From an uncultured Lachnospiraceae bacterium (lineage in GTDB: Bacteria > Bacillota > Clostridia > Lachnospirales > Lachnospiraceae), in NCBI GenBank assembly GCA_902779445.1, contig CACZBM010000002.1, forward strand, positions 1 to 64,000: DNA of 64,000 nt, given 5' to 3'. Below, piece by piece: positions 17,323-25,978 of this stretch (its first letter is position 1; every line of letters starts with the position of its first letter). The translations under genes were made by a program, and so were the position numbers. The notes under the pieces were generated by a model that was given only the letters and a program-made list of their open reading frames with translations, was not told the origin of the DNA and did not search any database.

Positions 17323-20250
17323 TTATTCTGTTTTATTCTCAACGGTTTCTTTTCTGCCAAATACAAACGATCCTATGAGGAAAACCAATGCAAGCGCAGC
17401 AATGATATAAATGACGGTCATAAGTCCTTCTTTTAATCCAACGACAAAAGCTATACTGAATATAAAGGAGCTTACGGACTCTGAAGCGTTCTCCAGGAGA
17501 CTGTAAATACCGAGAGCTCTGTCAAAACCGAATTTTTCAACGATCTTAAGATCGGTAAAGTATGCGGGCAGCATGATGGAAAAGCTTTCTGCAAGTCCGA
17601 GTATAAATACCGATGTGAGCAGAGCCGGAATATTCTGAAAAACAGCTACGAGCAAAAATCCGCCGGCATAAATCAGGGCTGACAGGAATAGACCAACATT
17701 CTTGATCTTATGGTTAGACATAAAGGCTGAAACAGGCGTTCCGGTTATCAGTATAACGAGTCCGTTCAAAATAAACGCATAACTTATATAGGTCTCCGAT
17801 AATCCCCATTCTGCACCCAGGATCGGGAAGAGGTAATTTACAAAGTATCCGCAGACAAGAAGAGGGATCATAATAAATGCAAAAAATGTCAATACAGAAG
17901 GATTGAGAAGGAATTTAAAGAGATTACCCTTTTCTCCTTCGGACTCTTCTGTTGATCCTTCTTCGGGCAGTTCATGATTAAGATACTTTATGCATACAAA
18001 GTACAGAGTAATACTGAGTACGGCAGTTACGGCAAAGAGAGCCCAGTAAGGCATCCACTGTATCATAAAACCGCCAAACACGGCAGCACAGTTTATACTG
18101 CTCAGAGCTGAAACACTGTAGTAAGCGTAACCTCTGTCCTTTTCTTCGTCGGGAAGCATGGCGATCAGGACATTTACAAGAATAAGAAGAGTTGCTTTTC
18201 CGGCACCGACAAGTATTCCGCTTAAGGAAAGAACTATGATATTCGGCACGACCCTCATGGCAAGGCCTGCCGTAAATAAGATACAGCTGTATATAACGGT
18301 TTTACGCGCACCTAATTTATCTATAACCGGGCCTCCGAGCATTGAGAATACAGCCCCCGAGATTATCTCTATTGAAATAGGGAGCGCAGCCATCATAACC
18401 GGTGATACTCCGGGAATAGCAAGTTCTTCTGCAAGCTTTACGGCATATATAGGCAGTATCGCACAAGTAAGGCTGGCAAAAAAGAATATAACGAAAACAA
18501 CAAATCTGAAGATCTCGACAGGTATCTTTTTCTTTTCCGGAGGATCATCATCAAATTCATATGACCTGTGTCCCCTAATAAAGTAGAGGAATTCGATCAT
18601 AAACATAAATGATACGACCATAATAGCCAGAATGTTTATCGACAGTGAAAGAAGGATATTATTATTCCTCTCATTAACGCTGTGCAGATCGGTACCAATC
18701 TCTATCATGCCCTGGATATCACCATTCTCATCTATAAGAGGAGCATTAACGTACACAAAGCTTCCGGCGCTGGAACTTTCAGATGTTGTAAGAGTTTCTC
18801 CGCCTTCCATTACGGCCTGGTAATCGCTATCCTCATATTCCCAGTCGTAAGGATAAACTACGCAGATATCCTCCATTGTGTATGTAAGGGTAACGGTACC
18901 GTCAATAACCTTATAAAGCACACAGTACAGATCTTTGGAATCATCAGACTCCATGAAGAACACATCATGGACAGCCTTTCGGACCGCCTTATAATCTTCA
19001 TTCATGAAGTCAGAGGGCTTATTTAACCTCAGAAAAGAATCCATGGGAATGGAATTATTTATTACATTGGCTGCCAGCATCTCACGTGAATATATCTCTT
19101 CTGTTACCTGTGTATTAAGTTCGGGGAAAAGAGTCCCGATAAACAAAAGCGAAAGAATAAGAACCATTGAAGCAATGGCGAGAGCTGCCTTAGTAAATCC
19201 GGAGGATTTCAGTAATATATATCTGATAAGTAAAACTATAATAACTGCTGCAAAAAGGATAGAATACAGAATAGCTACAAAAACAACTGTACACTTAAAA
19301 AGTGCATTCTTGGCAAATCCTGCTTCGGACATCATTTCATAATTTCTGTCAGGACCCCAGAAAGTAACCGCAAGACTTGATACACTTACAAGAGAATTTG
19401 CGGCAGACAGATTGGTATCTATAGACCTTTCAGACTTTTCTCCTCCGACATCAAACCTGTCTACAGCAAAGGATGTAGTATCTATAGCTAAAATATCTCT
19501 TTTACCGATATCATTGCAGTAGAGAATTCCATCATTGAAACTGATATACTGTGGTACGCTTTCAGGGTCACTATCACTGTTATAGAGCAGAATGTCATCT
19601 GCACCCTCTGCAAATTTCATGATCTTACCACTGTAGGTGGAATAATAAAGATCATTATTTTTGCTATCATATGCAGCGGAAAGAACAAGTTCCTCTGCAT
19701 GAGTAATGGGAAAGACGAGACGTTCATAGCTCTCAGTATTGTAAACAGCAATACTGCCTGAATTTTTCACTGCATAAAATATACCATTATCCTGTGGGAA
19801 CAAACCAATAACGGCTCGTCTCACTGTTCCCTCAGGCGCATCAATCGTTTTTATTATTTCAGATTGATGATCTTTTTCACTAATACGTAGGATCGTTTCG
19901 CTATCAATACGTACGCCGGATTCTATTTGCACATCATGAACATATATATTACCGGAATTATCAGCTACTGCTTCTGCAGGACTTACAAAATCCCCTGCGA
20001 AGCAGGTAAATCTGTCAGTCACGTTTCCGGAGGGGTCAAGCTTTATAAGCGATGTTCCGGAATCTCCGATAACATAGGTATTTCCTAAAGAATCTCTTGA
20101 AGCATACGTGGTGTCTTCAAGTGAAAAGACTGAACAAGGGTTTTTATCTATCCAGTTTCTCAAAATAAACATGGCTGCCAGTGCGGCAAATAAAAGTATA
20201 ACGGCAGCCGGTATAAGGATTATTTTTTTTGAAAATCGTTTTTTATTCAT
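17323..20250 (-). CDS. Fusion of beta-propeller, Cache-like sensor and MFS transporter
   Basis: 975 residues. An N-terminal helix (about 9-31), an outside region of NHL/propeller-like repeats (about 40-310; GNTYVIGDSG, GNIYVHD, NDLYYSTYSGKIMKF), two membrane helices (about 320-375), a Cache-like sensor (about 380-530, ending SFVYVNAPLIDENGDIQGMIEIG), a helix, then a twelve-helix MFS carrier (about 580-960) with the loop motif DKLGARKTVIY. The layout suggests a sensor that may report through the carrier body, or a carrier gated by outside signals. The start overlaps the DUF2156 stop by 4 bp (ATGA). The substrate is unknown. Confidence 0.85.
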   Translation of the reverse strand: MNKKRFSKKIILIPAAVILLFAALAAMFILRNWIDKNPCSVFSLEDTTYASRDSLGNTYVIGDSGTSLIKLDPSGNVTDRFTCFAGDFVSPAEAVADNSGNIYVHDVQIESGVRIDSETILRISEKDHQSEIIKTIDAPEGTVRRAVIGLFPQDNGIFYAVKNSGSIAVYNTESYERLVFPITHAEELVLSAAYDSKNNDLYYSTYSGKIMKFAEGADDILLYNSDSDPESVPQYISFNDGILYCNDIGKRDILAIDTTSFAVDRFDVGGEKSERSIDTNLSAANSLVSVSSLAVTFWGPDRNYEMMSEAGFAKNALFKCTVVFVAILYSILFAAVIIVLLIRYILLKSSGFTKAALAIASMVLILSLLFIGTLFPELNTQVTEEIYSREMLAANVINNSIPMDSFLRLNKPSDFMNEDYKAVRKAVHDVFFMESDDSKDLYCVLYKVIDGTVTLTYTMEDICVVYPYDWEYEDSDYQAVMEGGETLTTSESSSAGSFVYVNAPLIDENGDIQGMIEIGTDLHSVNERNNNILLSLSINILAIMVVSFMFMIEFLYFIRGHRSYEFDDDPPEKKKIPVEIFRFVVFVIFFFASLTCAILPIYAVKLAEELAIPGVSPVMMAALPISIEIISGAVFSMLGGPVIDKLGARKTVIYSCILFTAGLAMRVVPNIIVLSLSGILVGAGKATLLILVNVLIAMLPDEEKDRGYAYYSVSALSSINCAAVFGGFMIQWMPYWALFAVTAVLSITLYFVCIKYLNHELPEEGSTEESEGEKGNLFKFLLNPSVLTFFAFIMIPLLVCGYFVNYLFPILGAEWGLSETYISYAFILNGLVILITGTPVSAFMSNHKIKNVGLFLSALIYAGGFLLVAVFQNIPALLTSVFILGLAESFSIMLPAYFTDLKIVEKFGFDRALGIYSLLENASESVSSFIFSIAFVVGLKEGLMTVIYIIAALALVFLIGSFVFGRKETVENKTE

Positions 20251-21200
20251 ATTTCAGTAAGTGTATAGGAGTCACCGAGCGAAAAAGACGGTGCCATGTG
20301 GGATTTATAGTATCTTAAGTTTTCGTTTCCGAGGTCTTCCGTATAATTTATAACCTTTGCGTCACCCATGAATCTTTCGAAGCTTTCTCTCAACAGGTAT
20401 TCATTGATCCCTTTATATTTGTTTATGGCATTTTTATATTGATAGACCCCGAAATTATTGCGACAGCTGACTATACAGAAACCTGCGGTCTCTCCGTTTA
20501 CCCTGACAATAATGCCTTTAACCCTTAAAATATCAAAGTAATTAACAATATCCACTATCACCTTTTTTAAGCAACCGAAAGCACAGGTGTCACAACCAAC
20601 ATTTTCACACCAGTGGTCATCCATGAACCTGTCTATCTCATCCCTATGCTCCGGGGTGATCTCGAATACTTCAAAAGGAAACTTCCTTTTGAAATATCTG
20701 TACCGGTATCGGTCATCCTGAGTATCCATTCCTGCCAGGAATTCTTCGTGAGTAAAGAGGTACTCCATATGATCACGGGGATTTTCTTTTTGGAACTCTA
20801 TTCCGGCTGAGTCATAAAAAGGAAGCATCCAGTCGGTGATATACGTGAAAGTGAGTTTTCTTTTCAGAACGTCGAAGTCTTTTTTCAAAAGTAAAATCAG
20901 ATCATGTATCTTTTCCTTTGTGTGATGTCCGAGGAACGGACCGGCAGCCAGAAGGTCATCCATCTTAAGATAAGCGATAACAATTATAAATTCGCCCTCC
21001 TCTTTCATATAGATAACTTCAGAGTCCATCCAGCCTATGAAATTCGGAAAGCAGCTACTGGAAGTCCAAGTCCCGTTCATCCGGTCATAATACGGATCGA
21101 AAAGGCTCTGATCCTCCGGCACTACCTGTCTGTAACCCAGATTTTTAAGTCCTTCGGACATTTCTCCGGGCATGTCGTAATACTTTTTTTGATCCCTCAT
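20247..21200 (-). CDS. DUF2156 acyltransferase-like protein
   Basis: 317 residues, soluble. It resembles DUF2156 proteins, which share a double GNAT fold with the C-terminal domain of MprF, the lysyl-phosphatidylglycerol synthase. Visible features are [10 protein letters not shown] early on, [10 protein letters not shown] in the middle, and [15 protein letters not shown] followed by [14 protein letters not shown] late, which match the acyltransferase core. A CxxCxxGC cluster (residues about 205-215, [12 protein letters not shown]) is a local feature that might bind metal. It starts 12 bp after the chemoreceptor stop and overlaps the MFS fusion by 4 bp, so it is in that operon. Acceptor and donor are unknown. 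Confidence 0.85.
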   Translation of the reverse strand: MRDQKKYYDMPGEMSEGLKNLGYRQVVPEDQSLFDPYYDRMNGTWTSSSCFPNFIGWMDSEVIYMKEEGEFIIVIAYLKMDDLLAAGPFLGHHTKEKIHDLILLLKKDFDVLKRKLTFTYITDWMLPFYDSAGIEFQKENPRDHMEYLFTHEEFLAGMDTQDDRYRYRYFKRKFPFEVFEITPEHRDEIDRFMDDHWCENVGCDTCAFGCLKKVIVDIVNYFDILRVKGIIVRVNGETAGFCIVSCRNNFGVYQYKNAINKYKGINEYLLRESFERFMGDAKVINYTEDLGNENLRYYKSHMAPSFSLGDSYTLTEI

Positions 21201-21212
21201 AATTAAAATTGT

Positions 21213-22904
21213 TTACCTGAAATATGCAACAGTCTCGTCAAGATCTGCTGCTGAATCCTGTGTTGCTTCACTGTTGGAAGCAATGTCTCTGATAGCATTG
21301 GCAATATCCGAGATAGATTCGCTGACTTCCGCATTGGAAGCTGCGTTTTCTTCTGATATCGCACCGAGGTCGCTTATGGATGCAGTGATAGAATCCTTGG
21401 CAATATCCAGATCCTCGGCTTTGGAAGAGATATCGTTGATCTCTGTAAAGGCTTCCTCGATCTTTTCATTGAGAACCTGGAAGCGCTCCTGGGTCTCTTC
21501 GATGTATTTCTGCTCTTCATCTATGATCTTTGCCACATCTTCTGAAAGTGAAACGCTCTTTGCGGATTTATCAACTATCTCGGAAACGATGTTCTTGATA
21601 TCTTCCGTGGATTTATTAGTCTGCTCCGCAAGGGAACCAATCTCTCCCGCAACAACCGCGAATCCTCTTCCGGCTTCACCTGCTCTTGCAGCCTCAATAG
21701 AAGCATTGAGAGCTAAGAGGTTTGTCTGGCTCGCAATGGAGCTTATCATGTCAACTGCTTCCTTGATACGGTCAACCGCCGTATTTGTCTCGGATATCTG
21801 GGTAGAGATATCATTAACGGCCTGTACGCTTTCTTTAGAGGAAGCTGAAACCTTATTGATGTAATCCGTAGCATCATTATTGGCATCCCTTATACCGGTG
21901 GAAATAGTCACAAGGGATTCCGCACCATGTGTTATGTTTTCAATGGAATCGCCCATCTGAACGATCTGCTCGTTGACATTCTGAACATTTTCGGCCATCG
22001 TGGTGGCGCCGTTTGAAAGACCCTCCATAGCCTGTGCGATCTGCTCGGCCCCTTCTCTGCTGTTGCCGGCGAGACGTGAAACATGCTCGGCTCCGGAGCT
22101 TAAGGATCCGCTGATATTCTTTGTCTTACCTATAATCTCATTCAAGTTCTCCTGCAGCTTGTCACAGGAAGAAATGATCTCGTTAAATTCAGCGATCATG
22201 GTGTGTTCATTAAATGAAACATTAAGATCACCGTCAGCCATAGTATGAAGATTACTGCTGGTATGTATAAGGGCTTTAGATATTCCTGCTCCTGAAAACA
22301 GAACCAATACCACCACAACAACCAGCAGGATCACAGATATGAAGATAACAAGCGATATCATGGGCATAAGGGCTTTTGTATAATACTTATATGGTTTTCC
22401 GGCAAAGGACATGCCCCAGAAATTACCGTTTGCATCGTACATGGGCTCATAACATACAAAATAGAGGGTGCCGCCGATATTTACCTTCTCAGCAGTTACT
22501 TCATTTCCGGCCTTAACCTTTTCGTATATGGCAGGATCAGCCTGGCTGCCTTCGTTATAGGAGCCGTCTGCCTTCTTTAAGGATGTGATAAGTCTTGTGT
22601 CCCCTTCAAAAAGGGTCATGTCTATTTCAAGATTTTTAAGGGATTCGATGTAAACATGATCCGCATACTCGTCATAATTGACACTGCCGTTATTGACAAC
22701 GTCATAGACAAAGTATTCATTTACCTGATGGGAAGCTACCCGGAGCTGTTCCCAGATAGAATCTTTTAGCTCTCCGCTGATCATAAAGGCTGAAGCTACA
22801 GTAACTACTACGATCGCGATAAATGCAGGTCCAAGCGCCGCAAGCATGTAGAAAAGGCTGAACTTCATCCCGTCTCTTTTTCGGATACCCTTTGCTTTTG
22901 CCAT
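21213..22904 (-). CDS. Methyl-accepting chemotaxis protein with Cache sensor
   Basis: 563 residues. Helix at about 17-40, a single Cache-type ligand domain (about 45-185: [47 protein letters not shown]), helix at about 188-210, HAMP, and a signalling coiled coil with the tip [21 protein letters not shown]. It heads an apparent four-gene operon with DUF2156, the MFS fusion and the SpoIIE phosphatase, which is an unusual place for a chemoreceptor. A strong promoter lies upstream and GGAGGAG precedes the ATG. Confidence 0.95.
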   Translation of the reverse strand: MAKAKGIRKRDGMKFSLFYMLAALGPAFIAIVVVTVASAFMISGELKDSIWEQLRVASHQVNEYFVYDVVNNGSVNYDEYADHVYIESLKNLEIDMTLFEGDTRLITSLKKADGSYNEGSQADPAIYEKVKAGNEVTAEKVNIGGTLYFVCYEPMYDANGNFWGMSFAGKPYKYYTKALMPMISLVIFISVILLVVVVVLVLFSGAGISKALIHTSSNLHTMADGDLNVSFNEHTMIAEFNEIISSCDKLQENLNEIIGKTKNISGSLSSGAEHVSRLAGNSREGAEQIAQAMEGLSNGATTMAENVQNVNEQIVQMGDSIENITHGAESLVTISTGIRDANNDATDYINKVSASSKESVQAVNDISTQISETNTAVDRIKEAVDMISSIASQTNLLALNASIEAARAGEAGRGFAVVAGEIGSLAEQTNKSTEDIKNIVSEIVDKSAKSVSLSEDVAKIIDEEQKYIEETQERFQVLNEKIEEAFTEINDISSKAEDLDIAKDSITASISDLGAISEENAASNAEVSESISDIANAIRDIASNSEATQDSAADLDETVAYFR

Positions 22905-22981
22905 GATACTCTCCTCCTTATGGTTGATGTTTAGAAGCCCCTCTGCATTCCAAACGGCTCAAAACGCTTTAAATATTTATG

Positions 22982-23010
22982 ATTATACCTTTTTCGCCCT
23001 GCAAAATCAA
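22982..23010 (-). promoter_or_regulatory. SigmaA-type promoter of the chemoreceptor operon
   Basis: Minus strand TTGATT (23010-23005), 17-bp spacer, TATAAT (22987-22982). This is a housekeeping promoter, not a SigD flagellar type. The leader is about 70 nt. Confidence 0.8.
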
Positions 23011-23134
23011 TTATAACAATGTTTTTACCCGTATCTCACAATATTACCCTTTTGTATATATACGAGCTTTGCTATACTTTAGGCAAATTAGGCGTAAAGC
23101 CTGTAAATAACTGTATTTGAAACGGAGGAATCAT

Positions 23135-24556
23135 ATGTTAGTTGAAACAAAGGCAAAAGTCGGTGTTTTTTCGATCGCTCTGGGCGCTTATCTTCCCCAG
23201 TTCCCGGAACTCGTACCTGAATTCGAGGGTCAGTTTGAGGCATTCAAAAAGACTCTTCCCGATACCATCGAGATAATCGACGGCGGAATGGTTACCACTA
23301 AGGAACAGGCTCAGGCAGCAGGCGATAAATTCAGGGCCGCGGATGTGGATCTCGTGTTCTTACAGCTCTTAACCTATGCTACCAGTTACAATATGCTTCC
23401 TGCAGTTAAAGATCTGGATGTTCCTGTTGTTCTCGTTAACGTTCAGAAGAATAAGAAGCCCGATTATGACAATACCGATATTCCCACATGGCTCGGAAAG
23501 CTCTATGCCTGCGGTGCAGTTGGTGAAATGGTCGCAGACCTTGAAAGATACGGAAAGCGCCATGCAGTTATAACAGGCGTTGTTGAAGGCGGCGATGAAA
23601 GAGTTTCTACCGAGATCGAGGACTGGTGCCGTGCCGCTCAGGTTCGCCGCAGATTCCGTAATACAAATATCGCACAGATCGGACGCCCCTACCCCGGCAT
23701 GATGGATCTCTATATCGACGAATCCAATCTCTACAGGCGTCTCGGCCTCTACACAAAGCAGTTTGACTGGGAAAAAATGTGGGCTATTGCTGACGCGATC
23801 GATGATGAAGATAAGATCCGCGCTAAAGCTCAGGATATCCTTGATACTTTCGATATTGAAGGCGGCGGTACCGTTGAAAAGGTATGGGATATGGCTAAGT
23901 ACGTAGTTGCTTTTGAGCAGTGGGTAAAGGATGAAGAACTCGGGCTCATTGCTTCACACTATGACGGATATTCCCAGGGTAAGGCTGGTGTCCTTGATTC
24001 CATGCTGATCCCCGCATTCTCAATGCTCATTAAGCAGGGAACTGCCTGCGCTGTAGAGGGTGACATGAAGGTTGCCATGGCTATGAGTATCTTAAAGACA
24101 ATTTCCGGTACAGGCCAGCTCTCAGAGATGTACTCTATCGACTTTGATGATGATATCTGCATAATCGGACACAGCGGATCCGGTGATTATGATATTTCCA
24201 AGGCTAAAAAGCCTACCATGAAGATAGTTCCCGTATTCCACGGAAAGACAGGCGGCGGATACCTGACACAGTTCTATCCTCCTACAGGCGATATTACCTA
24301 TCTTGCCATCACACAGGACGGTGACGGACACTTTAAGTTTATAGCTGCTGAGGGTGTAAATGAGGAAGGACCTATCTTCACATTCGGAGATACTAATATG
24401 AGAACACGGTTCTCCATTGATGCCCGTGAGTTTGTGAACCGTTGGAGTGAGGCAGGTCCCACACACCACATGGCTGCAGCAATCGGACACCACATCCACA
24501 CTATCGAGAAGGTCGCAAAGATCATGAACGTGCCGCTTGATATTGTTTGTCAGTGA
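23135..24556 (+). CDS. L-arabinose isomerase-like sugar isomerase
   Basis: 473 residues from the ATG at 23135, which has GGAGG 7 bp upstream; a TTG frame start 18 bp earlier overlaps that site and is rejected. The fold matches the L-arabinose/L-fucose isomerase superfamily. The segment GTACAVEGDMKVAMAMSILK aligns with the GEGDWK region of AraA that holds a catalytic Glu; LSEMYSIDF, GHSGSG and THHMAAAIGHHIH match the other metal-binding positions. It is a divergent branch, so the substrate may be another aldose. No ara operon genes or regulator adjoin. Codon use looks like a highly expressed gene. Confidence 0.88.
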   Translation: MLVETKAKVGVFSIALGAYLPQFPELVPEFEGQFEAFKKTLPDTIEIIDGGMVTTKEQAQAAGDKFRAADVDLVFLQLLTYATSYNMLPAVKDLDVPVVLVNVQKNKKPDYDNTDIPTWLGKLYACGAVGEMVADLERYGKRHAVITGVVEGGDERVSTEIEDWCRAAQVRRRFRNTNIAQIGRPYPGMMDLYIDESNLYRRLGLYTKQFDWEKMWAIADAIDDEDKIRAKAQDILDTFDIEGGGTVEKVWDMAKYVVAFEQWVKDEELGLIASHYDGYSQGKAGVLDSMLIPAFSMLIKQGTACAVEGDMKVAMAMSILKTISGTGQLSEMYSIDFDDDICIIGHSGSGDYDISKAKKPTMKIVPVFHGKTGGGYLTQFYPPTGDITYLAITQDGDGHFKFIAAEGVNEEGPIFTFGDTNMRTRFSIDAREFVNRWSEAGPTHHMAAAIGHHIHTIEKVAKIMNVPLDIVCQ

Positions 24557-24605
24557 GATTATTGATTTTATATCGAATTAATTAATACTGTAGTGTTTCA
24601 TTTTT

Positions 24606-24746
24606 GAGTTGTGCGCCGCACCCCGTCCATTGAGGGACGTTCTCACTCTGAGAAAAAACGTAGCGGTTCTAAGGCTGCAAAAAAACGCAGCCAAAGAACC
24701 GACGTTTTTTACAGCCCTCAATCGGACAGGTTGCTCCGCACAACTC
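24606..24746. repeat. Long nested palindrome (family B)
   Basis: Arms GAGTTGTGCG and CGCACAACTC enclose nested pairs: CCGTCCATTGAGGG with CCCTCAATCGGACAGG, AAAAAACGT with ACGTTTTTT, CGGTTCT with AGAACCG, and GGCTGC with GCAGCC. In RNA the entire 141 nt would fold as one long stem. It follows the isomerase gene by 49 bp. Confidence 0.82.
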
Positions 24747-24860
24747 TTCTAAGTTTAAATTCTTTTTTTGAATCATCTCACTTACAAACAATAATTGAAT
24801 AAGGGTGAGAGAAAAAAGAATAGTTTAGGGCATATTTCTACTATGTCTTCTTGCAGCAAA

Positions 24861-25035
24861 CAGATCTTCAGTCAGAATGTGCAAGTAAGATTGATAGCGA
24901 ACGACTGTAGTTTGAAGCCGAAACTGGCGGTGCGAAGATCAAATGCATTTTTTGATCGGTAGCACCGTCCATTTGTTTCGGCTGAAAACAAAGGTAGTGA
25001 GCGTAATCTAACTGCACATTCTGTCTGAAGATCTG
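24861..25035. repeat. Family A palindromic repeat, copy 3 (inverted)
   Basis: Arms CAGATCTTCAGTCAGAATG and CATTCTGTCTGAAGATCTG. The core is the reverse orientation of copy 1: ATAGCGAACGACTG, CTGGCGGTGCGAAG, GGTAGCACCGTCCA, GTGAGCGTAATCT. The gene-free stretch 24557-25363 holds the family B palindrome, this copy, a half copy and the leader of the ECF gene. Confidence 0.88.
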
Positions 25036-25050
25036 TGCTTTATAGAAATT

Positions 25051-25112
25051 GTTCAGTAGCATCGTCCGAATATTTCAATACGAAACAAAGGCAGCGAACG
25101 TAATCTGTAACA
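25051..25112. repeat. Half copy of family A repeat
   Basis: GTAGCATCGTCCGAA and CGAAACAAAGGCAGCGAACGTAATCTG match the right half of copy 3 (GTAGCACCGTCCATTTG, ACAAAGGTAGTGAGCGTAATCT). No left arm is present. Confidence 0.65.
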
Positions 25113-25172
25113 TACCTTTCGCCGGAGTTCTTTAGTACAAAAAATCTTAAATTTTGTGAAAGAATTAACACA

Positions 25173-25350
25173 GACTTGACAATATGTGATATATTGTATC
25201 AGTCACAGGGCGAACGCCCATGTATTGTATCCCGATATTGTATGGATGAGCCCGGAGATCTTATTATGGCCAGCGGCACTGCATCGAACTCGAGCAGGAG
25301 CCTTAAAGCCCGGATCTGAACGGCAGTATCTGACAAAGGGAATAATAACA
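25173..25350 (+). promoter_or_regulatory. Structured leader before the ECF S-component
   Basis: TTGACA near 25174 with a weak -10 (TATCAG after 15 bp) could start a leader of about 160 nt. It contains a GGGC-GAAC-GCCC hairpin, a CTGC/GCAG stem around TCGA-AC-TCGA, and AGATC/GATCT arms enclosing the middle. It does not match the THF, preQ1-II, TPP, FMN or cobalamin consensus as I know them. It could be an unassigned riboswitch or a processed leader. Confidence 0.45.
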
Positions 25351-25363
25351 GGAGGAATTTAAT

Positions 25364-25978
25364 ATGAGTAATTCTAATTCACACTTCAAGGTAGTGAAAC
25401 TTGCTACCATGGCGCTTCTTACAGCGGCAATCTTTGTTCTTCAGTTTGTTACAGTACCCTTAGGAGCAATTACAGTATCATTAAGTATGGTTCCTGTAGC
25501 TGTTGCGGCAGTTACCATGGGGCCGGTTTACGGTCTTATCGCGGGAGCGATATGGGGACTCGCCAGCATCATAAAGGCTCTTATGGGAAGCAGCGGCCTT
25601 ACTTCCACCCTCTTCACCATAAGCCCGGTACTTACCGTGGTACTCTGCTTCGTTCCCAGAATGCTGGATGGATTTCTTCTTGGATTCATCTATAAGGGCT
25701 TGAGAAGATTCTCAAATGTGCTTGTATCCGGATGTGTAACAGGATTTTTCTCTGCACTGTTAAATACGATATTCTTTATGTCCACAATTGTATTACTCTT
25801 TGGAAACACAGAATACGTACAGACAATGATGGGCGGCAAAAATGTCATCATCTTTATCTGCTCCATCATCGCAGGAAATGCAATATTTGAAATGCTTGTA
25901 GCAAGCGTAGTGACCGGTCCGATAGTTCATGCCGTTACTTCAGCAAAACTCGTTCCGGCTACACATCCTGCCACTTGA
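25364..25978 (+). CDS. ECF transporter S-component, vitamin type
   Basis: 204 residues with about six membrane helices and the S-component layout: N-terminal helix with small residues (LATMALLTAAIF) for docking to EcfT, then the GPVYGLIAGAIWGLASI helix and the VPRMLDGFLLGFIY helix. S-components bind one vitamin or cofactor and share a common EcfA/EcfT module, which is not in this window, as is usual for group II members. The pattern is closest to pantothenate/folate-like S-components, but the substrate cannot be assigned. AGGAGG precedes the ATG. Its 3' end overlaps the convergent EAL gene by 20 bp. Confidence 0.85.
   Translation: MSNSNSHFKVVKLATMALLTAAIFVLQFVTVPLGAITVSLSMVPVAVAAVTMGPVYGLIAGAIWGLASIIKALMGSSGLTSTLFTISPVLTVVLCFVPRMLDGFLLGFIYKGLRRFSNVLVSGCVTGFFSALLNTIFFMSTIVLLFGNTEYVQTMMGGKNVIIFICSIIAGNAIFEMLVASVVTGPIVHAVTSAKLVPATHPAT

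Noticed and set aside
18158-19342. Several plus-strand open frames opposite the MFS fusion
   Set aside because: They are Ile/Ser/Arg-rich reverse frames of membrane helices, without start signals.
24611-24802. Open frame in the family B palindrome
   Set aside because: It lies entirely in a self-complementary repeat; the translation is low-complexity and basic.
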